Shown here piece by piece: positions 8,339-16,518 of a stretch of DNA of 64,000 bases. The notes beneath the pieces are model-generated. The model searched no databases, was not told the origin of the DNA, and saw nothing but the letters and a program-made list of their open reading frames with translations. Source of the stretch: Thiohalocapsa sp963695445 (lineage in GTDB: Bacteria > Pseudomonadota > Gammaproteobacteria > Chromatiales > Chromatiaceae); assembly GCA_963695445.1 (NCBI GenBank), contig CAVOGV010000043.1, positions 1 through 64,000 on the forward strand, in the 5' to 3' direction. Every line of letters begins with the position of its first letter. Position 1 is the first letter of the stretch. A program made the translations under genes and the position numbers.

Positions 8339-9293
8339 TCATCCTTCTTTCACGGCAAGAATCGTCCGGTGGCGAGGATCGCTGGGCACCGTCACCGGTG
8401 ACTGGAAGCCGGCCTGCTCAAGGCCCTGCTGCATGTCGAAGGTGTAGTAATCATCACTCCATGGCTCGGTGCTTTTCATCAGCGTAAAGAGCACAGGTGG
8501 CAGGCCCTGGACCACGGGGGACTGAGGGTCGCTGTCGACGAGCGCGATCATACCGCCTACCCGCAGTAGCCGCCGGGCCTCTCTAAAGATGTCCACAGCG
8601 GCCTCGCGCGGCAGCTCCTGGGTTACGAATTGCAGCGTGATGAGATCGAAGGACTCGGACGGTAGTCCCGTGTCCTCGGCCCGGGCGTGCATCCAGGCTG
8701 AAATTTCCCCCTCGGTGTCGTGGGTCTTCGCCACCGCGAGCATATAGGGAGACAAATCCAGCCCGATCGTTCTCACCGGCTGCTCTTGATCTTGGGTGTA
8801 GTGACGGTGGATGCTCAGCGTTGAGATGCCGACCGAACAGCCGATGTCCAGAATGTCCCGGACCTTGCCGGAGCGGTGTTGGTCCAGAACTGTATGAAAG
8901 CCGCCACGCATTTTGGCCTGGGACTCTTCGGGGGTTAGGGATTCCTTGGGCCACAGCCGTGCGGCCATGGATATAGGTCGCCGGAGTGGCTTCGAAGGCC
9001 GCAGGCCAGCACAGGTTGCCTTCGGCATAGGCGTGAAACGGCGCTCGATAATAGTCGGGATAGCTCACTTCGACGTTTGTGAGTTGATCGGCGAGGGCCC
9101 TCACCTCCGGCGTATCGAGCGCCTGTGCCTGCTCTCGCCATGGAATCCCTTTCTTCTCCGCGGTCTTGATCAATGTCTGCCGGGCCTGGTGCTTCATCAG
9201 GGCATAAATCGGCTTGGTCTTGATCAGCACGTTCACCAGACGCGATTGCCAGTCTTCGCCGGCCCATTTCGGTTTTAGCTTGGTTGTGGTCAT
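8339..9293 (-). CDS. Class I SAM-dependent methyltransferase, interrupted by a frameshift
   Basis: A Rossmann-fold SAM methyltransferase split over two frames. The N-terminal part (from the ATG at 9293, opening MTTTKLKPKWAGEDWQSRLV) stays coherent to about AFEATPATYI. Homology then continues in the next frame at MAARLWPKES and ends at 8339. Removing one base near 8968 restores a protein of about 317 aa. The C-terminal half shows SAM motif I ILDIGCSVGIST, an acidic motif II IGLDLSPYML and the post-motif SFDLITLQFV. The substrate is unknown. As written the gene would be non-functional, but many other genes here carry similar single-base shifts, so a sequencing error is likely. Confidence 0.75.
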
Positions 9294-9332
9294 TGGGATC
9301 TTGCACGCATGAGTAGCCTTAGATTCTAGATC

Positions 9333-9363
9333 GGGGAAACGCTGAAAATTTCAGCGTTTCCCC
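9333..9363. terminator. Perfect 15-bp inverted repeat, likely terminator of the nif operon
   Basis: GGGGAAACGCTGAAA and its exact complement are separated by a single A. It lies between the last nif-operon ORF (stop at 9461) and the next minus-strand gene (start 9293), the right place to end nif transcription. The flanks are not strongly T-rich, so termination efficiency is uncertain. Confidence 0.6.
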
Positions 9364-9460
9364 TTGCGGTGCAGGATATCCCGCCATTGTCAGTGGCGTA
9401 TGCCCGTCATCGATCCGCGCTAGATGGGCCTGAACCATCCGGAGATCGCCTTAGGAGTAG

Positions 9461-9568
9461 TCATCGCAGGATGGCCCGGGCTTGCTCCGGTACCACGGGC
9501 ACGGGCTGATGCAGGTCGATGACGACGCGGCCGACCTGCGTGTGGGGCGTCTCGCGCTCGGTCGTCAT
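9461..9568 (-). CDS. Small 35-residue protein at the 3' end of the nif operon
   Basis: A short ORF with an excellent ribosome-binding site (CAGGAGG four bases before the ATG at 9568), starting 13 bases after the fdxB stop. It reads MTTERETPHTQVGRVVIDLH followed by a proline/valine-rich segment QPVPVVPEQARAILR. There are no cysteines and no membrane segment. Spacing and ribosome-binding site argue it is translated as the last gene of the nif operon. I recognise no family. Confidence 0.55.
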   Translation of the reverse strand: MTTERETPHTQVGRVVIDLHQPVPVVPEQARAILR

Positions 9569-9581
9569 GGTCCTCCTGGCC

Positions 9582-9890
9582 TCAGGCTGCGGCAGCCTGG
9601 GCCTCGTGACTCAGGCAGCCCTTCGGGCAGACGCGCGAGCAGGACTCGCAGCCGATGCAGTCCAGGGCGTCCTTTAGGTTCATGACCATGCCCGGTGCCT
9701 CGTCGAAGTCGTCGTCGAAGTCATCGTCGTCGTCCAGGTCCAGGTCGTCACGGTCGATCAGCTCGAAGACGTCGCGGGGACAGACCTTGTAGCAGCGACC
9801 GCAGCCGATGCAGAGGGTTTGATTGAGGTCGACGATGAAGGCGGGGGTCCAGGGCTTGCCGCCCCGGGTCAGGCCGGTGACTTCGCTCAT
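9582..9890 (-). CDS. fdxB: Nif-specific ferredoxin III (2[4Fe-4S])
   Basis: A 102-aa bacterial-type ferredoxin with two cysteine clusters, CIGCGRCYKVC near 27-37 and CIGCESCSRVC near 78-88, each able to bind a 4Fe-4S cluster. The opening MSEVTGLTRGGKPWTPAFI is typical of ferredoxin III of nif clusters. Between the clusters sits a very acidic loop (about 48-65, mostly Asp). It is expected to donate electrons during FeMo-cofactor assembly or to nitrogenase; the exact role is by homology. It lies in the nif operon, 69 bases downstream of the DUF683 gene. Confidence 0.93.
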   Translation of the reverse strand: MSEVTGLTRGGKPWTPAFIVDLNQTLCIGCGRCYKVCPRDVFELIDRDDLDLDDDDDFDDDFDEAPGMVMNLKDALDCIGCESCSRVCPKGCLSHEAQAAAA

Positions 9891-9959
9891 TGATGGTTGC
9901 TCCGTTCTGGGGAGATGGGCCGCCGGCGCAGGACCAGGGGCCGGGTTAGATGATGAATG

Positions 9960-10172
9960 TCAGGCAGTTGCTTCCGCCGCTTTGAGCTTTGCGGTTGCCT
10001 CGGCCCATGCCTGGCAGGCGTCGTACGTGGTCTGGGCGATGATGGGTATTTCTTCGTAGGCCGCCGGAAGGCGGTCTTCGACCAGGTCGTGCAGTTCGCT
10101 GGCGCGTTCGCTGGCGATACGTTTGGCCTTCTTGACTGCCTTCTCTAGGGCCTTGAGTTCCTCGTCGGTCAT
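9960..10172 (-). CDS. DUF683 / CCE_0567-type nif-associated helical protein
   Basis: A 70-aa, almost entirely alpha-helical charged protein (MTDEELKALEKAVKKAKRIA at the N-terminus). It matches the small DUF683 family regularly found beside nifX and DUF269 genes; a cyanobacterial relative is a structurally characterised metalloprotein. Its function in nitrogen fixation is unproven. It sits between the DUF269 gene and fdxB in the usual order. Confidence 0.85.
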   Translation of the reverse strand: MTDEELKALEKAVKKAKRIASERASELHDLVEDRLPAAYEEIPIIAQTTYDACQAWAEATAKLKAAEATA

Positions 10173-10290
10173 GGGTCTCGTTGCTCCAAGTTAGGGTGAT
10201 GAAGTGATGGGGAAGTAGCGAGTAGCGAGTGACGAGGGAAACAAATCCTGCTCCCCTAGCCCCTAGCCCCTCGCCACTCGAAACTTCCCC

Positions 10291-10764
10291 CTACAACCCC
10301 GCGACGTCGCTGTGTGAGCCGATCAAGGCCAGCGCGACGGACAGGATCTTGTCGGCCTCGTCTTTCATCTTGCCCAGGCTCGGGAAGCTGAAGCGGTGCA
10401 CGTCGCGCAGGGTGCGGTCCATGACCACGAGCTTGCCGACCGTGATCAGCGCCCGGCCGAAGCCCTCGTGGGTGAGGTTGATCAGCGGCGTGGCCATGAG
10501 GCCGCATTCCTTCTCGATCATGGCGGAGATGGCGTTGTAGAAGACCTTGATGCGGGCGATGACGATCTCGTCCGGGTCGCCGATCACCGGCAGCTCGCGC
10601 TTCTGCTCCTTGGTCAGGATGAAGGGCTCCAGGATCTCGGCCGGGGACAGGTTGTCGTAGGTGCCGTAGGGGTCGATGGCGCGCATCTGGCGGATCATCT
10701 CGACGCCGAAGTCGGTCTTCAGGATCGGATCATCGGCGGTGACGTTCGCGGTTTCGGTGGTCAT
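10291..10764 (-). CDS. NifX-associated nitrogen fixation protein (DUF269)
   Basis: A 157-aa protein of the DUF269/NifX-associated family (opening MTTETANVTADDPILKTDFG). Family members follow nifX in most proteobacterial nif clusters; their biochemical role is unknown. I start at the ATG at 10764 rather than 10803, because GAGG lies upstream at good spacing and the family starts there. Conserved stretches include RQMRAIDPYGTYDNLSP and GFGRALITVGKLVVMDRTLR. Confidence 0.9.
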   Translation of the reverse strand: MTTETANVTADDPILKTDFGVEMIRQMRAIDPYGTYDNLSPAEILEPFILTKEQKRELPVIGDPDEIVIARIKVFYNAISAMIEKECGLMATPLINLTHEGFGRALITVGKLVVMDRTLRDVHRFSFPSLGKMKDEADKILSVALALIGSHSDVAGL

Positions 10765-10911
10765 GGTTTGTGCCTCATGGGAGTTTGCTCGTTGGATCTG
10801 CAACAGGGATTCATGCCGGGCTCCACGGCTGCCTGCGGGGGCGCGAACCTGGTCTTGCGGCGGGGTCTTGCGAATGCGGGCTGCGCGTCAGCGATGATCT
10901 CAGCGGCCGAC

Positions 10912-11394
10912 TCAGCCGCCGACGCTGGGGTGGATGGGTTCCAGCCAGGTGACCGGTGTCGGCGCGACGCGGCGCAGCAACAGCGGGCGAAAGCGTGCCT
11001 TCTCGCCGGTGCCGCCGGTGATGATCCCCGCCAGCCAGAGCCCGAGCAGCAGGCCGAGCAGGGCGCCCAAGGCGCTGCCGGTGTCGCCGATGCCGGCGTG
11101 ATCGGCGGCGCCGGCGGTGCCGATCACGGCCAGCAATGGCAGCAGGTAGGCGGTCAGCGATGCGCGCACCAGAATCTGGTTGCGGATGCCGATGACGACG
11201 CGTTCGCCGGGTGCCAGCCCGATGTGATCCACCACCCGCAGCCGCGTCGCGTTGCCGTTGCCGAATAGCTTTGCGACCACCGACGTGCCGCAGCGGTCAC
11301 CGACGTTGCAGGCCGAACAGCCGCTTTGGCGCTGCACGTCGACCAGCGCCGAGCCGTCGGCGACCGCGATGACGCTTGCTTCTTGTTCGATCAT
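10912..11394 (-). CDS. RseC/MucC-like membrane protein inside the nif operon
   Basis: A 160-aa protein of the RseC family (SoxR-reducing system). It opens MIEQEASVIAVADGSALVDV, carries the four-cysteine motif around CSACNVGDRCG (about 25-35) and has two transmembrane helices (about 80-100 and 105-127). RseC proteins are linked to Rnf-type electron transfer and SoxR reduction in E. coli. Here the gene is embedded between nifX and the DUF269 gene, which suggests a redox or electron-delivery role under nitrogen-fixing conditions (inference). The cysteines could bind an Fe-S cluster. Confidence 0.85.
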   Translation of the reverse strand: MIEQEASVIAVADGSALVDVQRQSGCSACNVGDRCGTSVVAKLFGNGNATRLRVVDHIGLAPGERVVIGIRNQILVRASLTAYLLPLLAVIGTAGAADHAGIGDTGSALGALLGLLLGLWLAGIITGGTGEKARFRPLLLRRVAPTPVTWLEPIHPSVGG

Positions 11395-11419
11395 GTCGCC
11401 GTCTCCGTTGTTCGCGGTT

Positions 11420-11915
11420 TCATTCACTCCAACCCTCCGCCTCCATTGCGTCGAAGCGGTCTTCGCGCTGGGGTTGGCGTTGCTCGACGGCACGTGCCAG
11501 CCAGGCGCTGGGGCCGTCGTGCAGTTCGCGCTGTAGCTCGCGCAGTAGACCGCTGATCAGGGTCTGGGGCGGCACCTTGATGGGCTGCACGCCGAGCCGC
11601 GCGCAGCTGGCCGATGGCCGAGGCCCCGACTGCCTGGCAGTAGACGGCGACGCAGTCGCGCAGCATCTCGATCTTGGCGCCGAGCTTGTCCTCGTTGCCA
11701 TCCATGTCCAGACGGCCGAATTGGGCCACCTCCAGCAGTTCGTAGCCGGTCGGGGAGACCTGGTAGAGGACAAAGCCCTCGGCGGCGCCGAAGTGCTGAT
11801 CGATATGCTTGCGATCGGCGCTGGCGAAGGCGACCTTGATCGCCGCCGCGGTGTCGGCCGCGGCGCTGTCGTCAGTGACGAGCTTGAGCTTGCGTTGCAG
11901 GGTCATTGGGGTCAT
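11420..11915 (-). CDS. nifX: NifX, FeMo-cofactor carrier, interrupted by a frameshift
   Basis: NifX binds the FeMo-cofactor precursor (NifB-co/VK-cluster) and passes it to NifEN. The N-terminal two thirds (MTPMTLQRKLKLVTDDSAAA through GASAIGQLRA) lie in one frame, and the C-terminus (RLGVQPIKVPPQTLISGLL onward, ending EGWSE at 11420) in another. The switch falls in a GCGCGC run near 11598-11604, where loss of one GC dinucleotide or gain of one base would explain it. The repaired product is about 164 aa, normal for NifX. Start is either 11915 or 11906; GGAGG lies just upstream. Confidence 0.85.
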
Positions 11916-11952
11916 CGCCTCCGGTGCTGTTGCGCTCGGTCCGCGGCAGAGT

Positions 11953-13350
11953 TCAAGCCGCCCGCTCCGCCTCGGGCCATTGCTTGAGGCGCGAGCGGTA
12001 CGGATGGATCTCGCCCTTCTCCAGGCCGAGCATGATGTTGGCCAGGTCGAATAGCGTTTGACGCGTGCCTTGGTAGCCGATCCAGCAGCGCTGGTAGCCG
12101 CCCACCAGGTCGTATTGCGGAAAGCCGGCCCGCAGCAGCGGGATGCCGAGCCGCTCGGCGGTGTGTGCGCCGTGGGAGTTGCAGATCATCACCTCGGCGG
12201 AATTGGCGCGGGCGGCCAGCTCCAGGTCTTCGAGGTCGCCGATCCTGACCTCGTCGGCGACCACGTGCTTGAGGCTCGGTCCGTTGGACGGTGCCACCGC
12301 GGCGACGGTCTCGGCGCCCATGCCGGCGAGCAGCTCGGAGAAGGCCGCCAGCAGGTCACCGTCGGCGGCGACGGCGAAGCGTCCCTGGCCGACGGAGAAG
12401 TGCGCATCGAGCATGGCGTCCTGGAGCTGACTGCGTTGGCGGGTGATGCGCTCCGGCACCGGCTCGGCGCTGATCTCGGCCAGGGTGGTGATCAGCCGAT
12501 CCACGGCCTCTAGCCCCATCAGATGCGGAAGACGGTAATCCGGCACGCCGGTACGCTCCGCCAGTGCGTCCGCGGCGCCCTTCATCGAGCGGCCGATGAC
12601 CAGCGTTGCGACCGAGTCGCCGACGGTCTTCAGCTCGTCGATGCGGGTGCCGCCGATGGTCAGCGGGCTGAAGTCGGTGTCCGCCAGATGGCCATCGAGG
12701 GAGTCGGAGATGTCCGTGATCAGCAGCGGGCGCAGCCGAAAGCGCTCCAGCAGGTCCTTCAGGTATTCGATGTCGCCGACCGTCAGGTGCGAGCCGGCCA
12801 GGACATTGACCTGGCGCTGACGCGTGCCGGGCCGGGTGCCGGCGACGGTGGCCTTGGGCACCAGCTCCTCGATGATGGCCTTGACGCCGGCGTTGAAGCC
12901 GCTCTCCAGGCAGCCGACATAGTCCGGCGTCGATACCGGTACCACGGCCACCTCGGCGTACTCGGGATGGCGCTCGCGGAACTGGCGCACCGCGCGGCGC
13001 ACGTCGGCACCCTGGGTCTCCACCAGTCCGGTGGTGGGGACGCCGATCAGCGCCGGGGCATGCTTGGCGCAGATGGTGGCGAGCCCCTCGACGACGCTGT
13101 CGTCGCCGCCCATGATGGTGCTGACCTGGTCCATGGCCGTGGTCTGCATCGGCATTGGATCGCGGAAGTGCTGGATGAAGAAGATCTTGCCGAAGGCGGT
13201 GCAGCCCTGGGAGCCGTGCAGCATCGGAATCGAGCGGTTCATGCCGAGCAAGGCCAGCGTGGCGCCCAGGGTCGAGCTCGCCTTCAGCGGGCTGACCGAC
13301 AGGGCCTTGTTGCGCTTGATGATGGTGGGGCCGGAGGTTTGCTTAGGCAT
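11953..13350 (-). CDS. nifN: NifN, FeMo-cofactor biosynthesis scaffold
   Basis: Beta-type subunit of the NifEN scaffold on which the FeMo-cofactor precursor matures. The 465-aa product has the nitrogenase-component fold. It shows LLGMNRSIPMLHGSQGCTAF near 34-53 with the conserved cysteine and the FFIQHFRDPMPMQTTAMD stretch typical of NifN. No frameshift is seen. Its ATG overlaps the nifE stop by eight bases, implying coupled translation of the two scaffold subunits. Confidence 0.96.
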   Translation of the reverse strand: MPKQTSGPTIIKRNKALSVSPLKASSTLGATLALLGMNRSIPMLHGSQGCTAFGKIFFIQHFRDPMPMQTTAMDQVSTIMGGDDSVVEGLATICAKHAPALIGVPTTGLVETQGADVRRAVRQFRERHPEYAEVAVVPVSTPDYVGCLESGFNAGVKAIIEELVPKATVAGTRPGTRQRQVNVLAGSHLTVGDIEYLKDLLERFRLRPLLITDISDSLDGHLADTDFSPLTIGGTRIDELKTVGDSVATLVIGRSMKGAADALAERTGVPDYRLPHLMGLEAVDRLITTLAEISAEPVPERITRQRSQLQDAMLDAHFSVGQGRFAVAADGDLLAAFSELLAGMGAETVAAVAPSNGPSLKHVVADEVRIGDLEDLELAARANSAEVMICNSHGAHTAERLGIPLLRAGFPQYDLVGGYQRCWIGYQGTRQTLFDLANIMLGLEKGEIHPYRSRLKQWPEAERAA

Positions 13351-14816
13351 GGGAGGTCTCCGCGCTGGGGCTCATGGGCTCGGTGGCGGGGAGGGCGGTG
13401 TCCGCCGAGGCCGATGGTGCTGAAGACAGCGCGGCTACCGACCAGGGCGGGGCGCTGCGGACCGCGGACCAGATCGGGCTCTCGATGGTCAGGCAGAGCT
13501 GACGTGCCAGCTCCAGCATGCCCTCGTAGCCGGCGTAGCCGAAGTCGCGCTCCTGATTGATGTCCAGGAACGGCATGCGTGCCTTCAGCGCGGTATACAT
13601 GTTGCGGCCGCCAGCGATCAGGATGTCGACGTTCTGCGCCTTGCACATGTCCAGCAGCGCGCGCGGGTTGCCGTCGTCGAGCAGCACGGCGTCCTCGCCC
13701 ATCAGTTCGCGGATGCGGGCCTTGTCTTCTTCGGTGGACTTGCGCGTGCCGCTGGCGACCACGGTCATGCCCAGATCCTGCAATGCGGCGACGATGGACC
13801 AGGACTTGACGCCGCCGGTGTAGAGCAGCACGCGCTTGCCGGCCAGGCGCTCGCGCCAGGGCTCGAGCAATTGGTCGATGCGCGCCTCCTCGCGAGCGAT
13901 CAGGGCCTCGGTGCGGGTCGTGAGGTCCGGGTCGTCGATGATGCGGGCGAAGTCGCGCAGGGCCTGGGAGACGTCGTTGACGCCGTAGAAGCTGCCCTCG
14001 AACCAGGGCGTGCCGAAAGACTCTTGCAGCTTGCGCGCGACGTTGACCATGGCCTTGGAGCAGACCATCATGTTGACCTCCGAGCGGTGCATGGTCTGCA
14101 CCTCGCGGAAGCGGGCGTCGCCGGACAGGGTGCACAGCACCCGCAGCCCCAACTCGTCGAACAGCGGCAGCACGCGCCACAGCTCGCCGGCGATGTTGTA
14201 CTCGCCGACCAGCGTCACGTCGTGCACCTTAAAGCCGTCGTGCTCGATGCCAGGTGGCAGCGGGTCCGGCTCGCGACCGCCGCAGACCTGCTTGACCATC
14301 GACTCGCCGGCGATGCGGTTGCCGAGGTTCTTGGTGCCGTAGAAGCCGGCCGCGTCCACCGAGACCACCGGCGTGCCCCAGCGCTCGGTGGCGGCCTTGC
14401 AGACCGCGTCGACGTCGTCGCCGATCAGCGCCGGTACGCAGGTGTTGTAGACGAACACCGCCGCCGGCTGATAGCTGTCGATGGCCTGCTTGATGCCGTG
14501 GAACAGCCGCTTCTCGCCGCGGCCCATGATGACGTCCTGCTCGGTCAGGTCCGTGGTCATGCCGAGCTTGAACAGCTTCGGACCCGACGAGCGCGTGCCG
14601 CGGTTGTCCCAGGAACTGCCGGCACAGGCGATGGAGCCATGCACGATGTGCGCGACGTCGGCGATCGGCAGCAGCGCGATCTGAGCGCCGTCGAACGAAC
14701 AGCCGCCAGCGGTGGCGCCGGGCTTCGGTTTGGCGCAGCCGGACTTTTGCTTTGCTGTTGTGCGAGCAGGCCGGCTCGTCGAGCAGCGCGGCGATGTCTT
14801 TCTGCTTCAGGCTCAT
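13343..14816 (-). CDS. nifE: NifE, FeMo-cofactor biosynthesis scaffold, N-terminal frameshift
   Basis: Alpha-type subunit of the NifEN scaffold. The start is ATG at 14816 (MSLKQKDIAALLDEPACSHN). After about 24 residues the frame is lost at a four-base A run on the coding strand (14745-14748); deleting one A rejoins it to SGCAKPKPGATAGGCSFDGA and the rest of NifE. The repaired length is about 490 aa. Conserved elements include HGSIACAGSSWDNRG, VYNTCVPALIGDD and GGVKSWSIVAALQDLGM. It is the first gene of the nif operon, behind a sigma54-type promoter. The homopolymer shift is probably a sequencing error. Confidence 0.92.
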
Positions 14817-14851
14817 GCGTGTTTCCGTAAACTTGGCTTTGGCAGGGAATA

Positions 14852-14867
14852 AGCAGGAGCCGTGCCA
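14852..14867 (-). promoter_or_regulatory. Sigma54-type promoter of the nifE operon
   Basis: On the minus strand the sequence is TGGCACGGCTCCTGCT, matching the -24/-12 consensus TGGCACRNNNNTTGCW at every fixed position except one T to C. The -12 GC lies about 38 bases before the nifE ATG, giving a leader of roughly 25 bases. This fits NifA/RpoN-dependent expression of nif genes. Confidence 0.8.
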
Positions 14868-14950
14868 GCCGTGGCCGGATGGCGATGAAGCCGCCGGTGA
14901 ACGTTGCGCGTGAATGGCCGCGCACGAGCAGCGATCTGAAAGTGATTGCA

Positions 14951-14985
14951 GGACCACGAAGGACACGAAGAGCACGAAGAAAAAC
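14951..14985. repeat. Short CACGAAG tandem motif upstream of nifE
   Basis: Three closely spaced CACGAAG units (CCACGAAGGACACGAAGAGC and onward) followed by an A-rich run. I know similar motifs as dispersed intergenic repeats in proteobacteria. It lies between the sigma54 promoter of nifE and the NifA-type site. No function can be assigned. Confidence 0.4.
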
Positions 14986-15102
14986 AACGAAGTGGCGAGG
15001 CTATTGCGCGTCTCCCGCTCATGTCATCGCCCATCTGCTAGACACCGATCGCGGGCAGCTTCACCAGAGCCCTCTTCGCGGCGGAATCGTCGATGCAGCG
15101 CT

Positions 15103-15118
15103 TGTCGCAAAATCGACA
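15103..15118. promoter_or_regulatory. NifA-type upstream activator site
   Basis: TGT-CGCAAAATCG-ACA fits the NifA binding consensus TGT-N10-ACA exactly. It lies 145 bp upstream of the plus-strand sigma54 promoter and about 236 bp upstream of the nifE promoter, so it may serve both. It is the only such match I found in the divergent region. Confidence 0.65.
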
Positions 15119-15262
15119 ACCGCGGCCGCATGCGGCAGTGCTTGAGGGGTTTGCCACAGTCACGGGGAGCGCCCGCGAGCCCGGAGTCGATGGCCTTGCA
15201 AGGCCTTTGGCGCCGATCTTTCGACAGCTTTGCGGTCTGGGTTGCCGGCGCATCGGTGCTGC

Positions 15263-15278
15263 TGGCACAAGGTTTGCT
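15263..15278 (+). promoter_or_regulatory. Perfect sigma54 promoter of the SIR2-like gene
   Basis: TGGCACAAGGTTTGCT matches the -24/-12 consensus TGGCACRNNNNTTGCW at every defined position. It lies 48 bases before the ATG at 15326, and the NifA-type site at 15103 is at an ideal distance upstream. This places the divergent gene pair in the same regulon as nifE. Confidence 0.85.
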
Positions 15279-15325
15279 GACATCCGTCCTAACGACGTCG
15301 GCAAATCGAATCGCAGGAAAGACCC

Positions 15326-16235
15326 ATGCCCATCGAGTCTCGTCTCACCCAATCCAGGCCCCATCGAATTGACCGACCTCGCGCAGGCGGTCGCACGCGG
15401 CGATGTCGTCCCCTATCTCGGCCCCGGCGCGCTCGCTGGCGTGGTGGATGTCAGCAATGGCGAACCGATACCGGCGGACAGCGACAGCCTGATCCTGGCC
15501 ATGAACAACGGGCGGCCGATGGCGCCGAAGCTGATGTGGGAGTTTCCGCGGGCGGCGATGAACGTCGAATTGAAACGCGGTCGCGGCGCGGTGAACCGGT
15601 TCCTCGACGAGACCTACGGCAAACGCAGCTGGACCCGCGCCGCGGTGCACGAGTGGATTGCCGCGCTGGCGCCGCCCTACGTCATCGATATCAATCGCGA
15701 CACGCAGTTGCAGGACTCCTACGCGCACTGTCCGCATACGCTGATCCGCGGTATCTCCCGCGTCGGCGGCACCGATTTTCGCTTCCGCATCCACAGCTGG
15801 CAGAACGGTAGCTATCAAGAGGTGGACCAGGAGGCGGTCGACCCGGCCCTGCCGATGCTGTTCAAGCCCATGGGCAGCCCGCGGCCGGACGCCACCTACA
15901 TCGCCTCCGATGCCGATTTCGTCGACTATCTCACCGAGCTGATGGGCGGCTTCGCGATCCCGAGCTTCCTCAAGGCCTATCGTCCGGCGCGCCAGTATCT
16001 GTTCCTCGGCCTCAGGCTGAATCGCGACACCGAGCGCATGGTCTTGAGCGACATCATCTACGGCGCCGGCGAGCCAGCCGGCTGGGCGCTGATTCCGGAC
16101 CCCACCGACAAGGAACGCCGCTACTGTGCCAGCAAGGGTATCGAGGTCATCGAGGCCGACATCCCAGACCTGCTCCAGGCGGCCGGCGTGCAGGACGAGG
16201 ACCCGGTCCCGCTCACGCACGAGGTCGGCTGCTGA
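15326..16235 (+). CDS. SIR2-like (NAD-binding) protein co-regulated with nif, probable N-terminal frameshift
   Basis: About 300 aa with a SIR2-like NAD-binding start. GDVVPYLGPGALAGV corresponds to the Gly-rich GAGxS-type loop, and later come APPYVIDINRDTQLQDSY and QYLFLGLRLNRDTERMVLSD. The best start is ATG at 15326 (GCAGGAAA six bases upstream), but that frame fails after about 10 codons. The conserved frame resumes at PGPIELTDLAQAVARGD, so one extra base near 15357-15364 is likely. A NAD-linked activity such as deacylation, ADP-ribose handling or NAD hydrolysis is possible but unproven. It sits behind a perfect sigma54 promoter, divergent from nifE and one base before the cysteine-rich gene. 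I recall SIR2-like genes near nif clusters in other diazotrophs, without an assigned function. Confidence 0.75.
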
Positions 16236-16236
16236 C

Positions 16237-16470
16237 ATGCACAGCTTCGTGCCCTGTGCCGGCAAGACCGCCTGTACCGAAGACGGCAGCCATTGCCGCG
16301 GGTGCGGTCGATCCCACGATGAGATCGCACGTACCCGCGCCGCAATCTCTGCGTTGACGGGGCTCGCCGTCGAGCAGGACTACGACAATGTCGACACCTT
16401 TGCCGACTACATCGCCGCACGCATCGTGAAAAAGTTCGCACACGACAGAGCCGCCGCCGACGCCTCCTAA
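16237..16470 (+). CDS. Small cysteine-rich protein downstream of the SIR2-like gene
   Basis: A 77-aa protein (MHSFVPCAGKTACTEDGSHC at the N-terminus, then RGCGRSHDEIARTR). Five cysteines fall in the first 25 residues, arranged so they could bind zinc or an Fe-S cluster; the remainder is helical. The ATG follows the SIR2-like stop after one base, so the two are almost certainly cotranscribed from the sigma54 promoter. It faintly resembles DUF1289-type Cys-rich proteins, but I do not assign a family. Confidence 0.75.
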   Translation: MHSFVPCAGKTACTEDGSHCRGCGRSHDEIARTRAAISALTGLAVEQDYDNVDTFADYIAARIVKKFAHDRAAADAS

Positions 16471-16518
16471 AGCCCCGCCGCGCCTGACAGCAGGGTCGCT
16501 GGCGCAAATGCCCCACCC

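Noticed and set aside
13284..14180. Long overlapping frames inside nifE, nifN, dnaK, ahcY and others (several over 200 codons on the opposite strand)
   Set aside because: High GC content opens antisense and shifted frames. Their translations are low-complexity Arg/Ala/His-rich and lack family motifs, while the overlapping gene is clearly conserved.
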